From positions 62,001 through 126,000 of the forward strand of contig NZ_JAKLTS010000001.1 in assembly GCF_022012445.1 (NCBI RefSeq): 64,000 nt of DNA, in the 5' to 3' direction. The position numbers and the translations under genes are program-made. This document shows, piece after piece, positions 9,172 through 17,095 of this stretch. Each line of letters begins with the position of its first letter. Position 1 is the first letter of the stretch. This DNA is from Massilia sp. TS11. Its GTDB lineage: Bacteria > Pseudomonadota > Gammaproteobacteria > Burkholderiales > Burkholderiaceae_D. Under the pieces are notes generated by a model. It saw nothing but the letters and a program-made list of their open reading frames with translations. It did no database searches and was not told the origin of the DNA.

Positions 9172-9634
9172 GGTCTGTCCTTTTCTAAACGAGTCACTGT
9201 GTATGGCCGCGAAAAAAGTCTGGCGGCCCAGTCCCCTGGTGTGGTCGTACTCCTTCTTTTTCTTGTGGCGTTTCCAGGCGCTTTAGTTTCACGGTTTGTG
9301 AAACAAAAATCCTGTCACGTTAGTCGTTGTTTGTCCCAGATCAAACTGGTGTTTTTGGCGGAGAGCGCAAGCCCTGTGAATTCATTATGTGCCTCTTGGT
9401 TCTGGAAGTAAACAATTTAGCTTGTGATGAAATGTTACTGAACTAAGCCATTGATTTCGCCTGCGAAAACACGGATTCCGGCGTGTTGTATTGTGCTGAT
9501 TTTTGCGTGCGCGAATGGTGCCCGGACAAGACAAAAAGTCTGCCTGAAGTTGAGTCGGCGTGGCGCACCGCATGCACATGTTTTCGTCCTGGCATGAAGG
9601 CTGTTAGACTCGCCGGATCAACCAAGGAGTCAGC
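9172..9634. promoter_or_regulatory. Divergent control region between prkA and the deaminase gene
   Basis: This is a 463-base non-coding gap between divergent genes, richer in A+T than its surroundings. It contains a perfect inverted repeat at 9286-9304 (separate entry). The plus-strand gene has AAGGAG 5-6 bases before its ATG at 9635. No convincing sigma-54 (GG-N10-GC) or strong sigma-70 element could be fixed for either gene. Confidence 0.4.
9286..9304. promoter_or_regulatory. 7-5-7 perfect inverted repeat upstream of prkA (operator candidate)
   Basis: GTTTCAC-GGTTT-GTGAAAC is a perfect 7-bp inverted repeat with a 5-bp spacer, 115 bases upstream of the prkA start. The size and symmetry fit a dimeric regulator site; with no T run it is not a terminator. 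The cognate regulator is unknown. Confidence 0.4.
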
Positions 9635-10642
9635 ATGATGAATGAGAGCTTGCGCCAGATCGTGCGCGCGATGCCGAAGGCCGAATTGCATATCCACATC
9701 GAGGGTTCGCTCGAGCCTGAACTGATCTTCGCGCTGGCCCAGCGCAATGGCGTCAAGCTCAGCTATCCGACGGTCGAGGCCCTGCGCGCGGCCTATGCCT
9801 TCACGGACCTGCAATCCTTCCTCGACATTTACTACGCCGGCGCCAGCGTGCTGCTGCACGAGCAGGATTTCTACGACATGACCATGGCCTATCTGCAGCG
9901 CGCGGCGGCCGACCAGGTGCGCCATGCGGAGATTTTCTTCGATCCGCAAACCCACACCGAGCGCGGCGTGCCGTTTGCCACCGTCATCAACGGCATCCAC
10001 CGCGCCTGCCAGGAAGGGCCGATCAGCGCCAGTCTGATCATGTGCTTCCTGCGTCATCTGCCCGAAGAGTCGGCGCTGGCCACGCTCGAACAGGCGCTGC
10101 CGCATCGCGACAAGATCATCGGCGTCGGACTCGATTCCTCCGAAGTCGGCCACCCGCCCGAGAAGTTCGCGCGCGTGTTCGCCCAGTGCCGCGCGCTCGG
10201 CCTGCATGTGGTGGCGCACGCGGGCGAGGAGGGGCCGCCGGCCTACATCGCGTCCGCGCTCGACGTGCTGCAGGTCGAGCGCATCGACCACGGCGTGCGC
10301 ATCCTTGAAGATGCCGCGCTGACGGCGCGCGTGGCGCAGGCCGGCATTGCGCTGACCGTGTGCCCGCTGTCGAATGTGAAGCTATGCGTGTTCCCCGAGA
10401 TGGGCGCGCACAATCTCGTGCAGCTGCTCGATGCCGGTCTGGCCGCGACCATCAACTCGGACGACCCGGCCTACTTCGGCGGCTACATGAACGCCAATTT
10501 CGAGGCCGCCTTCGACGCCTTGCCGCTTGGCCTCGCGCATGCGCAGCGCCTGGCGCGCAACAGCTTCCAGGCCGCCTTCCTGCCGCCCGCGGCCAAACAG
10601 GCCTTCCTCGCCGAGGTCGACACTTACTTCGCTCAGATCTGA
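9635..10642 (+). CDS. add: Adenosine deaminase family protein, probably adenine deaminase (type 2)
   Basis: This 335-residue Zn-dependent hydrolase of the adenosine/AMP deaminase family has the N-terminal metal ligands and loop in [15 protein letters not shown], the catalytic HAGEEGPP, a metal-binding [10 protein letters not shown] and the C-terminal [11 protein letters not shown]. The combination [22 protein letters not shown] and [10 protein letters not shown] resembles Pseudomonas Pa0148-type proteins, which were shown to deaminate adenine rather than adenosine. Substrate assignment is therefore adenine by similarity, although such genes are often called add. It acts in cytosolic purine salvage, giving hypoxanthine. 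The start is supported by AAGGAG. Its stop codon overlaps the ATG of the next gene (TGATG), so the two are translationally coupled. Confidence 0.9.
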   Translation: MMNESLRQIVRAMPKAELHIHIEGSLEPELIFALAQRNGVKLSYPTVEALRAAYAFTDLQSFLDIYYAGASVLLHEQDFYDMTMAYLQRAAADQVRHAEIFFDPQTHTERGVPFATVINGIHRACQEGPISASLIMCFLRHLPEESALATLEQALPHRDKIIGVGLDSSEVGHPPEKFARVFAQCRALGLHVVAHAGEEGPPAYIASALDVLQVERIDHGVRILEDAALTARVAQAGIALTVCPLSNVKLCVFPEMGAHNLVQLLDAGLAATINSDDPAYFGGYMNANFEAAFDALPLGLAHAQRLARNSFQAAFLPPAAKQAFLAEVDTYFAQI

Positions 10643-13146
10643 TGTTTGCCCAAGCCCTGCGTATGAGCTGGCGCGACTGGCGCGCCGGCGAACTCCGTTT
10701 CCTCGTGCTGGCCCTGATCGTGGCCGTGGCCGCGCTGTCGGCCGTGAACTTCTTTGTCGACCGTCTGCGCAATGGACTCGAACGCGATGCCCACCAGCTG
10801 CTGGGCGCGGACTTGGTGATCGGCGCCGACCTGCCGATTGCCCAGAGCTGGCGCGACGAAGCGCGCCGGCGCGGCCTGCAGCTGGCCGAGACCGTGATCT
10901 TCCCCAGCATGGCGCAGCAGAACGATCAGGTCACGCTGGCGGCGGTGAAAGCCGTGAGTAGCGGCTATCCGCTGCGCGGCAACCTGCGTGTGAGCGCGCG
11001 CAGCGGCGATCTGGATGGCCAGCCGACGCGCGAGGTGCCGGCGCCGGGCACGGTATGGGTCGATGCGAATCTGCTGACCACCCTGCATACCGATCTGGGC
11101 GCCACCCTGCGCCTGGGCGAACGCAGCTTCCGCATCGCGCGCCTGATCGCGCTCGAACCGGACAAGGGCTCATCCTTCGTGAATCTGGCGCCGCGCGTGA
11201 TGCTCGCGCTCGATGATCTGGAGGCCACGGGCCTGAGCGGCAACGGCGCGCGCCTCGGCTACTTTCTGCAGGTGGCCGGGCCGGATATGGGCGCCGTGGC
11301 CGGCTTCGAACGCTGGGTGCGCGCCGAAATCAGCCAGCGCAATCTGAAGGGCGTGCGGGTCGAATCGCTTGAAAACGGCCGTCCCGAGATGCGCGCCACG
11401 CTGGAACGCGCGAACCGCTTCCTGTCCCTGGTCGGCCTGCTGTCGGCCATGCTGGCGGCGGTGGCCGTGGCGATGGCCGCGCGCCGCTTCATGCTGCGCC
11501 ATCTGGACGCCTGCGCCATGCTGCGCTGCCTGGGCCTGACCCAGAACCAGGTCAGCCTCATGTACCTGATCGAATTTCTGCTGGTCGGCCTGGCCGGCAG
11601 CCTGCTTGGCGTGGCCCTCGGCTTCGGCGCGCATTATGTGCTGATCGAACTGGTGGGCAGCCTGGTGGTGGACAGCGGTCTGCCGCCGGCTGGCTGGCTG
11701 CCCGCCGTGCAGGGCGTGGCCACGGGCCTGCTGCTGCTGCTTGGCTTCGCGCTGCCGCCGATTCTGCAATTGCGTAATGTGCCGCATAACCGCGTGATCC
11801 GGCGCGAAGCCGTGCCGCCGCAGCCGGCCGCCGTGCTGACCTATGGCCTGGGCCTGGCTGCGTTTGGCGCGCTGCTGTGGTGGCAGTCGGGCGACCCGCA
11901 AATCGCGCTGTACACGGGCGTTGGCTTCGTGGCCGCGCTGGCCCTGTTTGCGCTGGTGGCCTGGCTCGGCCTGCGTCTGCTGCGCGCGCTGCGCGGCAGC
12001 CTCACCCACCAGGGCTGGCGCTTCGCCCTGAACGGGCTGCAGCGGCGTCCCGGCGCCACGGTGCTGCAGGTGGTCTCGCTCGCGCTCGGCCTGATGGCCC
12101 TGCTGCTGTTGACCGTGGTGCGTTCGGACCTGATCAGCGCCTGGCGCGCCTCGACCCCGCCGGACGCGCCGAACCGCTTCATCATCAATATCCAGCCCGA
12201 CCAGACCGCGTCCCTGCAGGCGCGCCTGCGCACGCTGGGTGTACCCGAGGCGACCCTGTATCCGATGATCCGCGGCCGTCTGCTGGCCATCAACGACAAG
12301 CCGATCACCGCCACCACCTATGCCAGCGAGGATGCGCGCCGCATGGCCGACCGCGAATTCAATCTGTCGACGATGAAGGACATGCAGAGCACCAACCAGA
12401 TCGTGGCGGGGCGCTGGTATGTCGACGGTCCGGGCGTGGCCGAAGCCTCGGTGGAGCAGGGCATTGCGCGCACGCTCGGCATCCGCATCGGCGACGCGCT
12501 GCGCTGGAACATCGGCGGGCAGATCGTCGACGTGAAGGTCACCAGTCTGCGGAAGCTCGAATGGGGTTCGATGCGGGCAAACTTCTTCGTCATCATCAAC
12601 CCGGCGGCGATGGCCAACACGGCGCAGACCTTCATGACGGCCTTCCATCTGGCGCCGGCCGCTGGCCAGGGCGTGGCCGCGCTCACGCGCGACTATCCGA
12701 ATCTGACGGTGTTCGACGTCAGCGCCATCGTCAAGCAGTTGCAGGACGTGCTCGATCAGGTGATCGCGGCGGTGGAATTCCTGTTCGCCTTTACCCTGGC
12801 TTCCGGCCTGCTGGTGCTGTATGCGGCCTTGATGGGATCGCAGGAAGAACGGATGCGCGAGGCGGCGCTGCTGCGCGCGCTGGGCGCCACGCGGCGTCTG
12901 CTGGCGCAGGCGCAGTGGATCGAATTCCTGCTGGTGGGGGCGCTGGCCGGGGCGCTGGCCGCCAGCGGCGCAGCCGTCATGGGCTGGGCGCTGGCGACCT
13001 ACCAGTTCAAGTTCGCCTGGAGTTTTTCGCCGCTGGTCTGGCTGGCCGGTCTCGGTGCGGGTGCGCTGTGCGCGGCGGTCGGCGGCTGGTTCGGTCTGCG
13101 CCGCGTGCTTACACAGCCGCCGCTGCAAACGCTGCGTGAGGCGTGA
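10642..13146 (+). CDS. FtsX-like ABC transporter permease (YbbP family)
   Basis: This 834-residue inner-membrane protein begins at the ATG that overlaps the deaminase stop. Layout: one N-terminal helix (FLVLALIVAVAALSAVNFFV), a large periplasmic domain (about residues 45-250), three helices around 265-400 (LVGLLSAMLAAVAVAMAARR and following), further helices near 400-480, a second periplasmic region (about 500-700), and a final three-helix FtsX block (FLFAFTLASGLLVLYAALMG and following). RDEEMREAALLRALGAT-like sequence (ERMREAALLRALGATRR) marks the coupling segment for an ATPase. YbbP normally pairs with the ATPase YbbA, which is not encoded next to it here. The last 38 bases overlap the convergent response-regulator gene. 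Confidence 0.88.
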   Translation: MFAQALRMSWRDWRAGELRFLVLALIVAVAALSAVNFFVDRLRNGLERDAHQLLGADLVIGADLPIAQSWRDEARRRGLQLAETVIFPSMAQQNDQVTLAAVKAVSSGYPLRGNLRVSARSGDLDGQPTREVPAPGTVWVDANLLTTLHTDLGATLRLGERSFRIARLIALEPDKGSSFVNLAPRVMLALDDLEATGLSGNGARLGYFLQVAGPDMGAVAGFERWVRAEISQRNLKGVRVESLENGRPEMRATLERANRFLSLVGLLSAMLAAVAVAMAARRFMLRHLDACAMLRCLGLTQNQVSLMYLIEFLLVGLAGSLLGVALGFGAHYVLIELVGSLVVDSGLPPAGWLPAVQGVATGLLLLLGFALPPILQLRNVPHNRVIRREAVPPQPAAVLTYGLGLAAFGALLWWQSGDPQIALYTGVGFVAALALFALVAWLGLRLLRALRGSLTHQGWRFALNGLQRRPGATVLQVVSLALGLMALLLLTVVRSDLISAWRASTPPDAPNRFIINIQPDQTASLQARLRTLGVPEATLYPMIRGRLLAINDKPITATTYASEDARRMADREFNLSTMKDMQSTNQIVAGRWYVDGPGVAEASVEQGIARTLGIRIGDALRWNIGGQIVDVKVTSLRKLEWGSMRANFFVIINPAAMANTAQTFMTAFHLAPAAGQGVAALTRDYPNLTVFDVSAIVKQLQDVLDQVIAAVEFLFAFTLASGLLVLYAALMGSQEERMREAALLRALGATRRLLAQAQWIEFLLVGALAGALAASGAAVMGWALATYQFKFAWSFSPLVWLAGLGAGALCAAVGGWFGLRRVLTQPPLQTLREA

Positions 13147-14110
13147 GCCCGCTCTGGTGGGCGCGCCAGGACAGCACCGGCTGCGCGAGTACGCGCGCCG
13201 GTAGTTTGAACAGGGCCCAGTACCAGGTCTGGCGCCCGCTCAGCACGCGCGCCGGCTGCACGTAGCGGTACCAGTCGCTCGCGTTGGCGCGGCTGTACAT
13301 GCCGTCGCCGTCGTAAAAATAGGGCACCACCACGCGGTCGCGCAGGGCGCTCACCAGCGCTGGCGGGGCATCGGTGTCGCAGGCCATTTCGTAATGCGCC
13401 TGCATGCCTTCCTCGGTCTGCAGCACCAGCAGCGAGGCGTCGCCATTGGCTTCCAGGAGCAGCACGCCGGCCGGATCGGGATAGACATAGTGCTCGACGA
13501 AGCCGTGGCGCGCGCGCAGATCGTCGACCAGAGCCACCACATTGGCGCTATTGACGAAGCTGAGGAACTGCACCGACAGCAGTTCGCGCAGCACCTTACC
13601 CTGGTCGAGGAAAAAGCGCTGCTCGAGGCGGGCGATGTCCGATTCGAGCGTGGCCAGCGCGTCGCGGTCGCCCTTGCGGAAGTAGCGGTCGATCAGGCCG
13701 CGGTGGAAGGCGTCGATGGCGATCTTCTCATCGGCCGCGCCGGTGAACAGGATCTTCTTGCAGGGCAGGTCCTGAATCGCTTCGCAAAATTCCAGCCCGT
13801 TCATCTGCGGCATCGAGTAGTCGACCACCAGCACCGAAGGCGTATGAAAGCGCGCGCCGTCAAAGGCCGCGTGGTGGATGGCGCCGACGTCGCACGAGAC
13901 TGTGCACTGGCCGCTGTCGAAATGCGCGGCCAGGCCGGGCACGCGCGGCGGGCTGTGGCTGCGCAGCCAGTCGATGGCGGCGCGCGCGTCGGTGAAGCCG
14001 AGCGTGGCCCGTTCGGGGCCGAACTGAAAGGCCAGGCTGCGCAGGAAGCTTTCGCTGTCGTCTACCAGCACGGTGGTACTCGGATGCAGGCTAAGGGCAA
14101 GGGGCTGCAT
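13109..14110 (-). CDS. lqsR: Response regulator of an Lqs/Jqs-type quorum-sensing system
   Basis: This 333-residue protein has an N-terminal receiver domain: acidic pair in TTVLVDDSESFLRSL, phospho-acceptor aspartate in VLVVDYSMPQMNGLEF near residue 95, and the lysine motif in IDRYFRKGD near residue 155. A roughly 25-residue insertion lies between the first two motifs, making the domain unusual. No DNA-binding HTH is apparent in the remaining about 170 residues, as in Legionella LqsR, whose output domain is also non-canonical. The start at 14110 follows the kinase gene (stop at 14113) by 2 bases, so the pair is one transcript. It would relay the signal sensed by the adjacent kinase. Its 3' end overlaps the convergent permease gene by 38 bases. 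Confidence 0.82.
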   Translation of the reverse strand: MQPLALSLHPSTTVLVDDSESFLRSLAFQFGPERATLGFTDARAAIDWLRSHSPPRVPGLAAHFDSGQCTVSCDVGAIHHAAFDGARFHTPSVLVVDYSMPQMNGLEFCEAIQDLPCKKILFTGAADEKIAIDAFHRGLIDRYFRKGDRDALATLESDIARLEQRFFLDQGKVLRELLSVQFLSFVNSANVVALVDDLRARHGFVEHYVYPDPAGVLLLEANGDASLLVLQTEEGMQAHYEMACDTDAPPALVSALRDRVVVPYFYDGDGMYSRANASDWYRYVQPARVLSGRQTWYWALFKLPARVLAQPVLSWRAHQSGLTPHAAFAAAAV

Positions 14111-14112
14111 AC

Positions 14113-15339
14113 TCACTCCGGAAAGTCGATGACCATGATGGTGTAGGCGCCTGCGCGGGACAGGCAGCGGATGCGCGCGTGCCAGGCGTGCAGGATGTCG
14201 CGGCACAGGGCCAGGCCGATGCCCGATCCGGAGCCCGCGGGGAAGCTGACAAAGCGGTCGAAAATCACAGGCAGGGCGTCGGGCCCGATGCCGCAGCCGG
14301 TGTCGATGAACAGCAGGCGGCGCTTGTCGACGATGACGCGCACGCGCCCCTTGCCGGCGCGGCGGATCGCCTTGAAGGCATTGCGCAGCAGGTTAAGCAG
14401 CACCACCACGCACAATTCCTGCTGGCCGTGAAACTGCAGCTCGTGGCGAATCTGGATGGCGACCGCAGCGCGCTGCTCCTCGCCGGTGAACGGATAGCGC
14501 TCGAGCATGGCCTCGAGGGCGGCGCGCACCGATACCGTCTCCGTATCGGCCGGACGGCGTTCGATCGCGCTGGCCGACAACAGAAACAGCTCGATCAGCT
14601 GATTCATGTGGCGCACCTCGAACTGGATGCGCTCCAGCGCCGGATGCTGGAGCTGGCGCGTGAGCCCGCGCGCATTGGCCTCCACGCTGGCCAGCGGCGT
14701 GCGCAGTTCGTGCGAGACGGTCGCCAGACCCTGGGCCATGCCGGCCAGCTTTTCCTGCTCCAGCACGCGCCGTCCCACCTTGGCCAGCGAAATCACCACG
14801 ATGGTGAAGACATGCACGGGCCATTGGGCCAGTACGGCGCTGGAGAACAGCGGCGCGTCCGGCGCCAGCGACCAGGCCAGCAGGGCCGCCGCCGCCGTGC
14901 CGAGCAGGTAGGCGCCCAGGGCCATCGCAGTCGGGAAGTGAAACAGCACGATCAGCGCGATCAGCAGCGACTGCGACCAGACGGGCGAGGCCCCGTTCAT
15001 CAGGTACATGAAGGTGAAGAAGAAGGGCAGCTCGAAGCACAGACCGAGAAACAGGTAGGGCGCCAGCAGGCGCGCCGGCATGCGCTCGCGCAGGAACAGC
15101 GCGGGCAGGCAGATCAGCACTCCGGTCAGGCGCAGGCCCAGGTTCTCGTAGGGCTGGGGGAACCACATGGTCCAGACCAGGAAGTAGAGCGGCATGCCGA
15201 TCACGGCCACCCAGGCCAGGGCCATCAGGCGCATGGTGACGTCGCCATGGCGGTGCGTGCTGTACAGCCAGCCGCGCGCAAAGCGCTGCATCGGACGCAG
15301 CCAGGGGTCGGAAGGATCGGAAATCGCGGTCGTCGGCAT
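14113..15339 (-). CDS. lqsS: Membrane sensor histidine kinase of an Lqs/Jqs-type quorum-sensing system
   Basis: This 408-residue protein has five to six hydrophobic helices in its first 175 residues (for example LMALAWVAVIGMPLYFLVW and LLIALIVLFHFPTAMALGAY), with almost no periplasmic domain, as in CqsS/LqsS sensors of alpha-hydroxyketones. The transmitter domain follows: H-box ATVSHELRTPLASVEAN with the phospho-acceptor His, N-box LLNLLRNAFKAIRRAG, G1 LFIDTGCGIGPDALP and G2 GSGSGIGLALCRDIL. It is a complete, apparently active kinase. It is divergent from the autoinducer synthase gene across 122 bases. No clear ribosome-binding site precedes the ATG at 15339; an internal Met at 15291 is an alternative start. 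Confidence 0.85.
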   Translation of the reverse strand: MPTTAISDPSDPWLRPMQRFARGWLYSTHRHGDVTMRLMALAWVAVIGMPLYFLVWTMWFPQPYENLGLRLTGVLICLPALFLRERMPARLLAPYLFLGLCFELPFFFTFMYLMNGASPVWSQSLLIALIVLFHFPTAMALGAYLLGTAAAALLAWSLAPDAPLFSSAVLAQWPVHVFTIVVISLAKVGRRVLEQEKLAGMAQGLATVSHELRTPLASVEANARGLTRQLQHPALERIQFEVRHMNQLIELFLLSASAIERRPADTETVSVRAALEAMLERYPFTGEEQRAAVAIQIRHELQFHGQQELCVVVLLNLLRNAFKAIRRAGKGRVRVIVDKRRLLFIDTGCGIGPDALPVIFDRFVSFPAGSGSGIGLALCRDILHAWHARIRCLSRAGAYTIMVIDFPE

Positions 15340-15461
15340 AGTTGAGGTATATCAAGAACGCAGGGTGGGCCATTTGATATTTCTCAAACCTCGGTCTGGT
15401 GTTCAGGCGGCTTGTTATAGCGCTAACGAAAATGGAACTCCTTATTCATTCGGAGGAAGCT
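15340..15461. promoter_or_regulatory. Divergent promoter region of the quorum-sensing locus
   Basis: The 122-base gap drives the kinase-regulator pair leftwards and the synthase rightwards. It contains a perfect 7-bp inverted repeat, ATATCAA (15349-15355) and TTGATAT (15374-15380), separated by 18 bases, each flanked by GAGGT/ACCTC-like sequence further out. A second palindrome, TAGCGCTA, lies at 15418-15425. GGAGGAA ends 3 bases before the synthase ATG at 15462. These are candidate autoregulatory sites; none was matched to a known regulator. Confidence 0.45.
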
Positions 15462-16730
15462 ATGACCGCCATCCGCAAGACCCCCGCCCCGGCCGAGCGC
15501 CGCCTGCCACCGTTTATCACCCGCCGCATGGACGATCACTACGTCGAGCGCGTGCAGAAGCTGCTCGGCGGCGAGCATATGCATGTGTGGGCGCCGGCCC
15601 CGCAGGACGCGCTTTACCTGGCCAGTAACGACTATCTGTGCCTGCTGCGCGAGCCGGCTTTGCGCACAGCGCAGGCGCGCAGCCTGCTGGCGCAGGACGG
15701 GAGCCTGCTGATGTCCTCGGTGTTCCTGCAGGCGGGCAGCCGCCAGCACCGGCTGGAGGCGCGGCTGGCGGATTTTCTCGGCGCCGGCGACGCCGTGCTG
15801 ACCCAGTCCGGCTGGGCCGCCAATGTCGGCCTCCTGCAAAGCCTGGCCGGGCCGGGCGTGCCGGTCTACCTCGACATGCTGGCCCATGCCTCGCTGTGGG
15901 AGGGCGTGCAGTCGGCCGGCGCGCAGGGCATCGGCTTCCTGCATAACGATATGCGCCACCTGGCGCGCCAGCTGAACCGGCATGGCGCCGGCGTGATCGT
16001 GGTCGATGCGCTGTACAGCACCAATGGCGCACTGGCGCCGCTGCCCGAGGTGGTGGCGCTGGCCGAGGCCAGTGGTTCGGTGCTGGTGGTGGACGAATCG
16101 CATTCGCTCGGCACCCACGGTCCCGGCGGGGCCGGTCTGGTGGTGGCGCATGGGCTGACCGAGCGCGTGCACTTTCGCACCGCCTCGCTGGCCAAGGCCT
16201 TCGCCGGGCGCGCGGGCCTGGTCAGCTGCTCGCCCGAGTTCAAAGGCTATTTTCTGTCGGCCTCGCGGCCGGCGATCTTCAGCTCCTGCCTGCTCGATCA
16301 CGAGCTGGCCTGGTTCGATGCTGCGCTGACCCTGATCGAGGACGCCGAGGAGCGCCGCGCCGCGCTGCGCCGCCACACGCGTCAGGTGCGCAGCGGCCTG
16401 CGCGCACTCGGCTATCCGGTCGACAGCGGCACCGAGCAGATTATCGCCCTCGAGGCCGGGCCCGAGCCGCGCACGCTGGTGCTGCGCAAGGCCCTCGAGC
16501 GGCGCGGCATCTACGGCGCCGTGTTCTGCGCGCCGGCCACGGCCAAGAACCGCTCGCTGGTGCGCCTGACTCTGAACGCCGGCCTCAGTCAGGCCGATAT
16601 CGCGCGCCTGCTGGCGGCCTGCGCCGACATGCGCGCCGAGGTCGAGCTGCAGGCCTGGGCGCGGCCACGGACCGCGGCCGCTGCGCTATCATGCCAGGAT
16701 GAGCGAAACGAACACCCCCACCCTGTATGA
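15462..16730 (+). CDS. lqsA: Alpha-hydroxyketone autoinducer synthase (LqsA/JqsA/CqsA family)
   Basis: This 422-residue PLP-dependent alpha-oxoamine synthase of the class II aminotransferase fold contains the expected motifs: LYLASNDYLCL near residue 45, VVDESHSLGTHGPGGAGL with the cofactor-binding Asp/His, and the lysine motif in RTASLAKAFAGRAGL. Location beside a CqsS-like kinase and an LqsR-like regulator identifies it as an autoinducer synthase rather than BioF or Kbl. Legionella LqsA and Vibrio CqsA make long-chain alpha-hydroxyketones from acyl-CoA and an amino-acid or SAM-derived donor; the same gene set (jqsA-jqsS-jqsR) was described in Janthinobacterium. The start at 15462 has GGAGG at ideal spacing. 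The last 32 bases overlap the globin gene. Confidence 0.87.
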   Translation: MTAIRKTPAPAERRLPPFITRRMDDHYVERVQKLLGGEHMHVWAPAPQDALYLASNDYLCLLREPALRTAQARSLLAQDGSLLMSSVFLQAGSRQHRLEARLADFLGAGDAVLTQSGWAANVGLLQSLAGPGVPVYLDMLAHASLWEGVQSAGAQGIGFLHNDMRHLARQLNRHGAGVIVVDALYSTNGALAPLPEVVALAEASGSVLVVDESHSLGTHGPGGAGLVVAHGLTERVHFRTASLAKAFAGRAGLVSCSPEFKGYFLSASRPAIFSSCLLDHELAWFDAALTLIEDAEERRAALRRHTRQVRSGLRALGYPVDSGTEQIIALEAGPEPRTLVLRKALERRGIYGAVFCAPATAKNRSLVRLTLNAGLSQADIARLLAACADMRAEVELQAWARPRTAAAALSCQDERNEHPHPV

Positions 16731-17094
16731 GATCCTCGGCGGCGCCGACAAGCTGCGCGAGATCGTCGACCGTTTTTACGACCTGATGGCGCTCGAACCC
16801 GAGTTCGCCGGTATCGCCGCCATGCACCCGCGGCCCGACGACAGCTCGCGCGAGAAGCTGTTCATGTTCCTGAGCGGCTGGACCGGCGGGCCCAGTCTGT
16901 TCATCGAAAAGTACGGCCACCCGATGCTGCGCGCGCGCCATCTGCCGTTCGCCATCGGCACCAGCGAGCGCGATCAGTGGCTGCGCTGCATGGCCTGGGC
17001 GCTGGAAGAGTGCGGCATCGAGCAGGAGCTGCGCCTGCAGCTGATGCAGGCCTTTTTCCAGACCGCCGACTGGATGCGCAACAAGGCCGGCTGA
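16699..17094 (+). CDS. Group II truncated hemoglobin
   Basis: This 131-residue 2-over-2 globin has the group II signatures TLYEILGGADKLREIVDRFYDLM at the start (Phe/Tyr B9-B10), MFLSGWTGGPSLFIEKYGHPMLRARHLPF with the proximal His in GHPMLR, and a C-terminal helix ending FFQTADWMRNK containing the conserved Trp. Such proteins (for example Bacillus YjbI) bind O2 and NO and handle oxidative or nitrosative stress in the cytosol. It begins inside the last 32 bases of the autoinducer synthase gene, so it is probably translated from the same mRNA. The ribosome-binding site is weak (CCAGG immediately upstream), consistent with coupling. Confidence 0.9.
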   Translation: MSETNTPTLYEILGGADKLREIVDRFYDLMALEPEFAGIAAMHPRPDDSSREKLFMFLSGWTGGPSLFIEKYGHPMLRARHLPFAIGTSERDQWLRCMAWALEECGIEQELRLQLMQAFFQTADWMRNKAG

Positions 17095-17095
17095 C

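Noticed and set aside
6010..9411. 1133-codon open frame on the plus strand opposite yeaH and prkA
   Set aside because: It is a shadow frame produced by high GC bias at third codon positions; the minus strand encodes well-known proteins with clear motifs across the whole stretch.
9172..9634. Sigma-54 promoter upstream of prkA, as in enterobacterial yeaGH
   Set aside because: The nearest candidate (minus strand, around 9362-9378) has TTGC but lacks the essential GG of the -24 element.
15462..16730. BioF (8-amino-7-oxononanoate synthase) or glycine C-acetyltransferase
   Set aside because: The enzyme belongs to the same family, but the adjacent CqsS-like kinase and LqsR-like regulator, and no biotin genes nearby, favour an autoinducer synthase.
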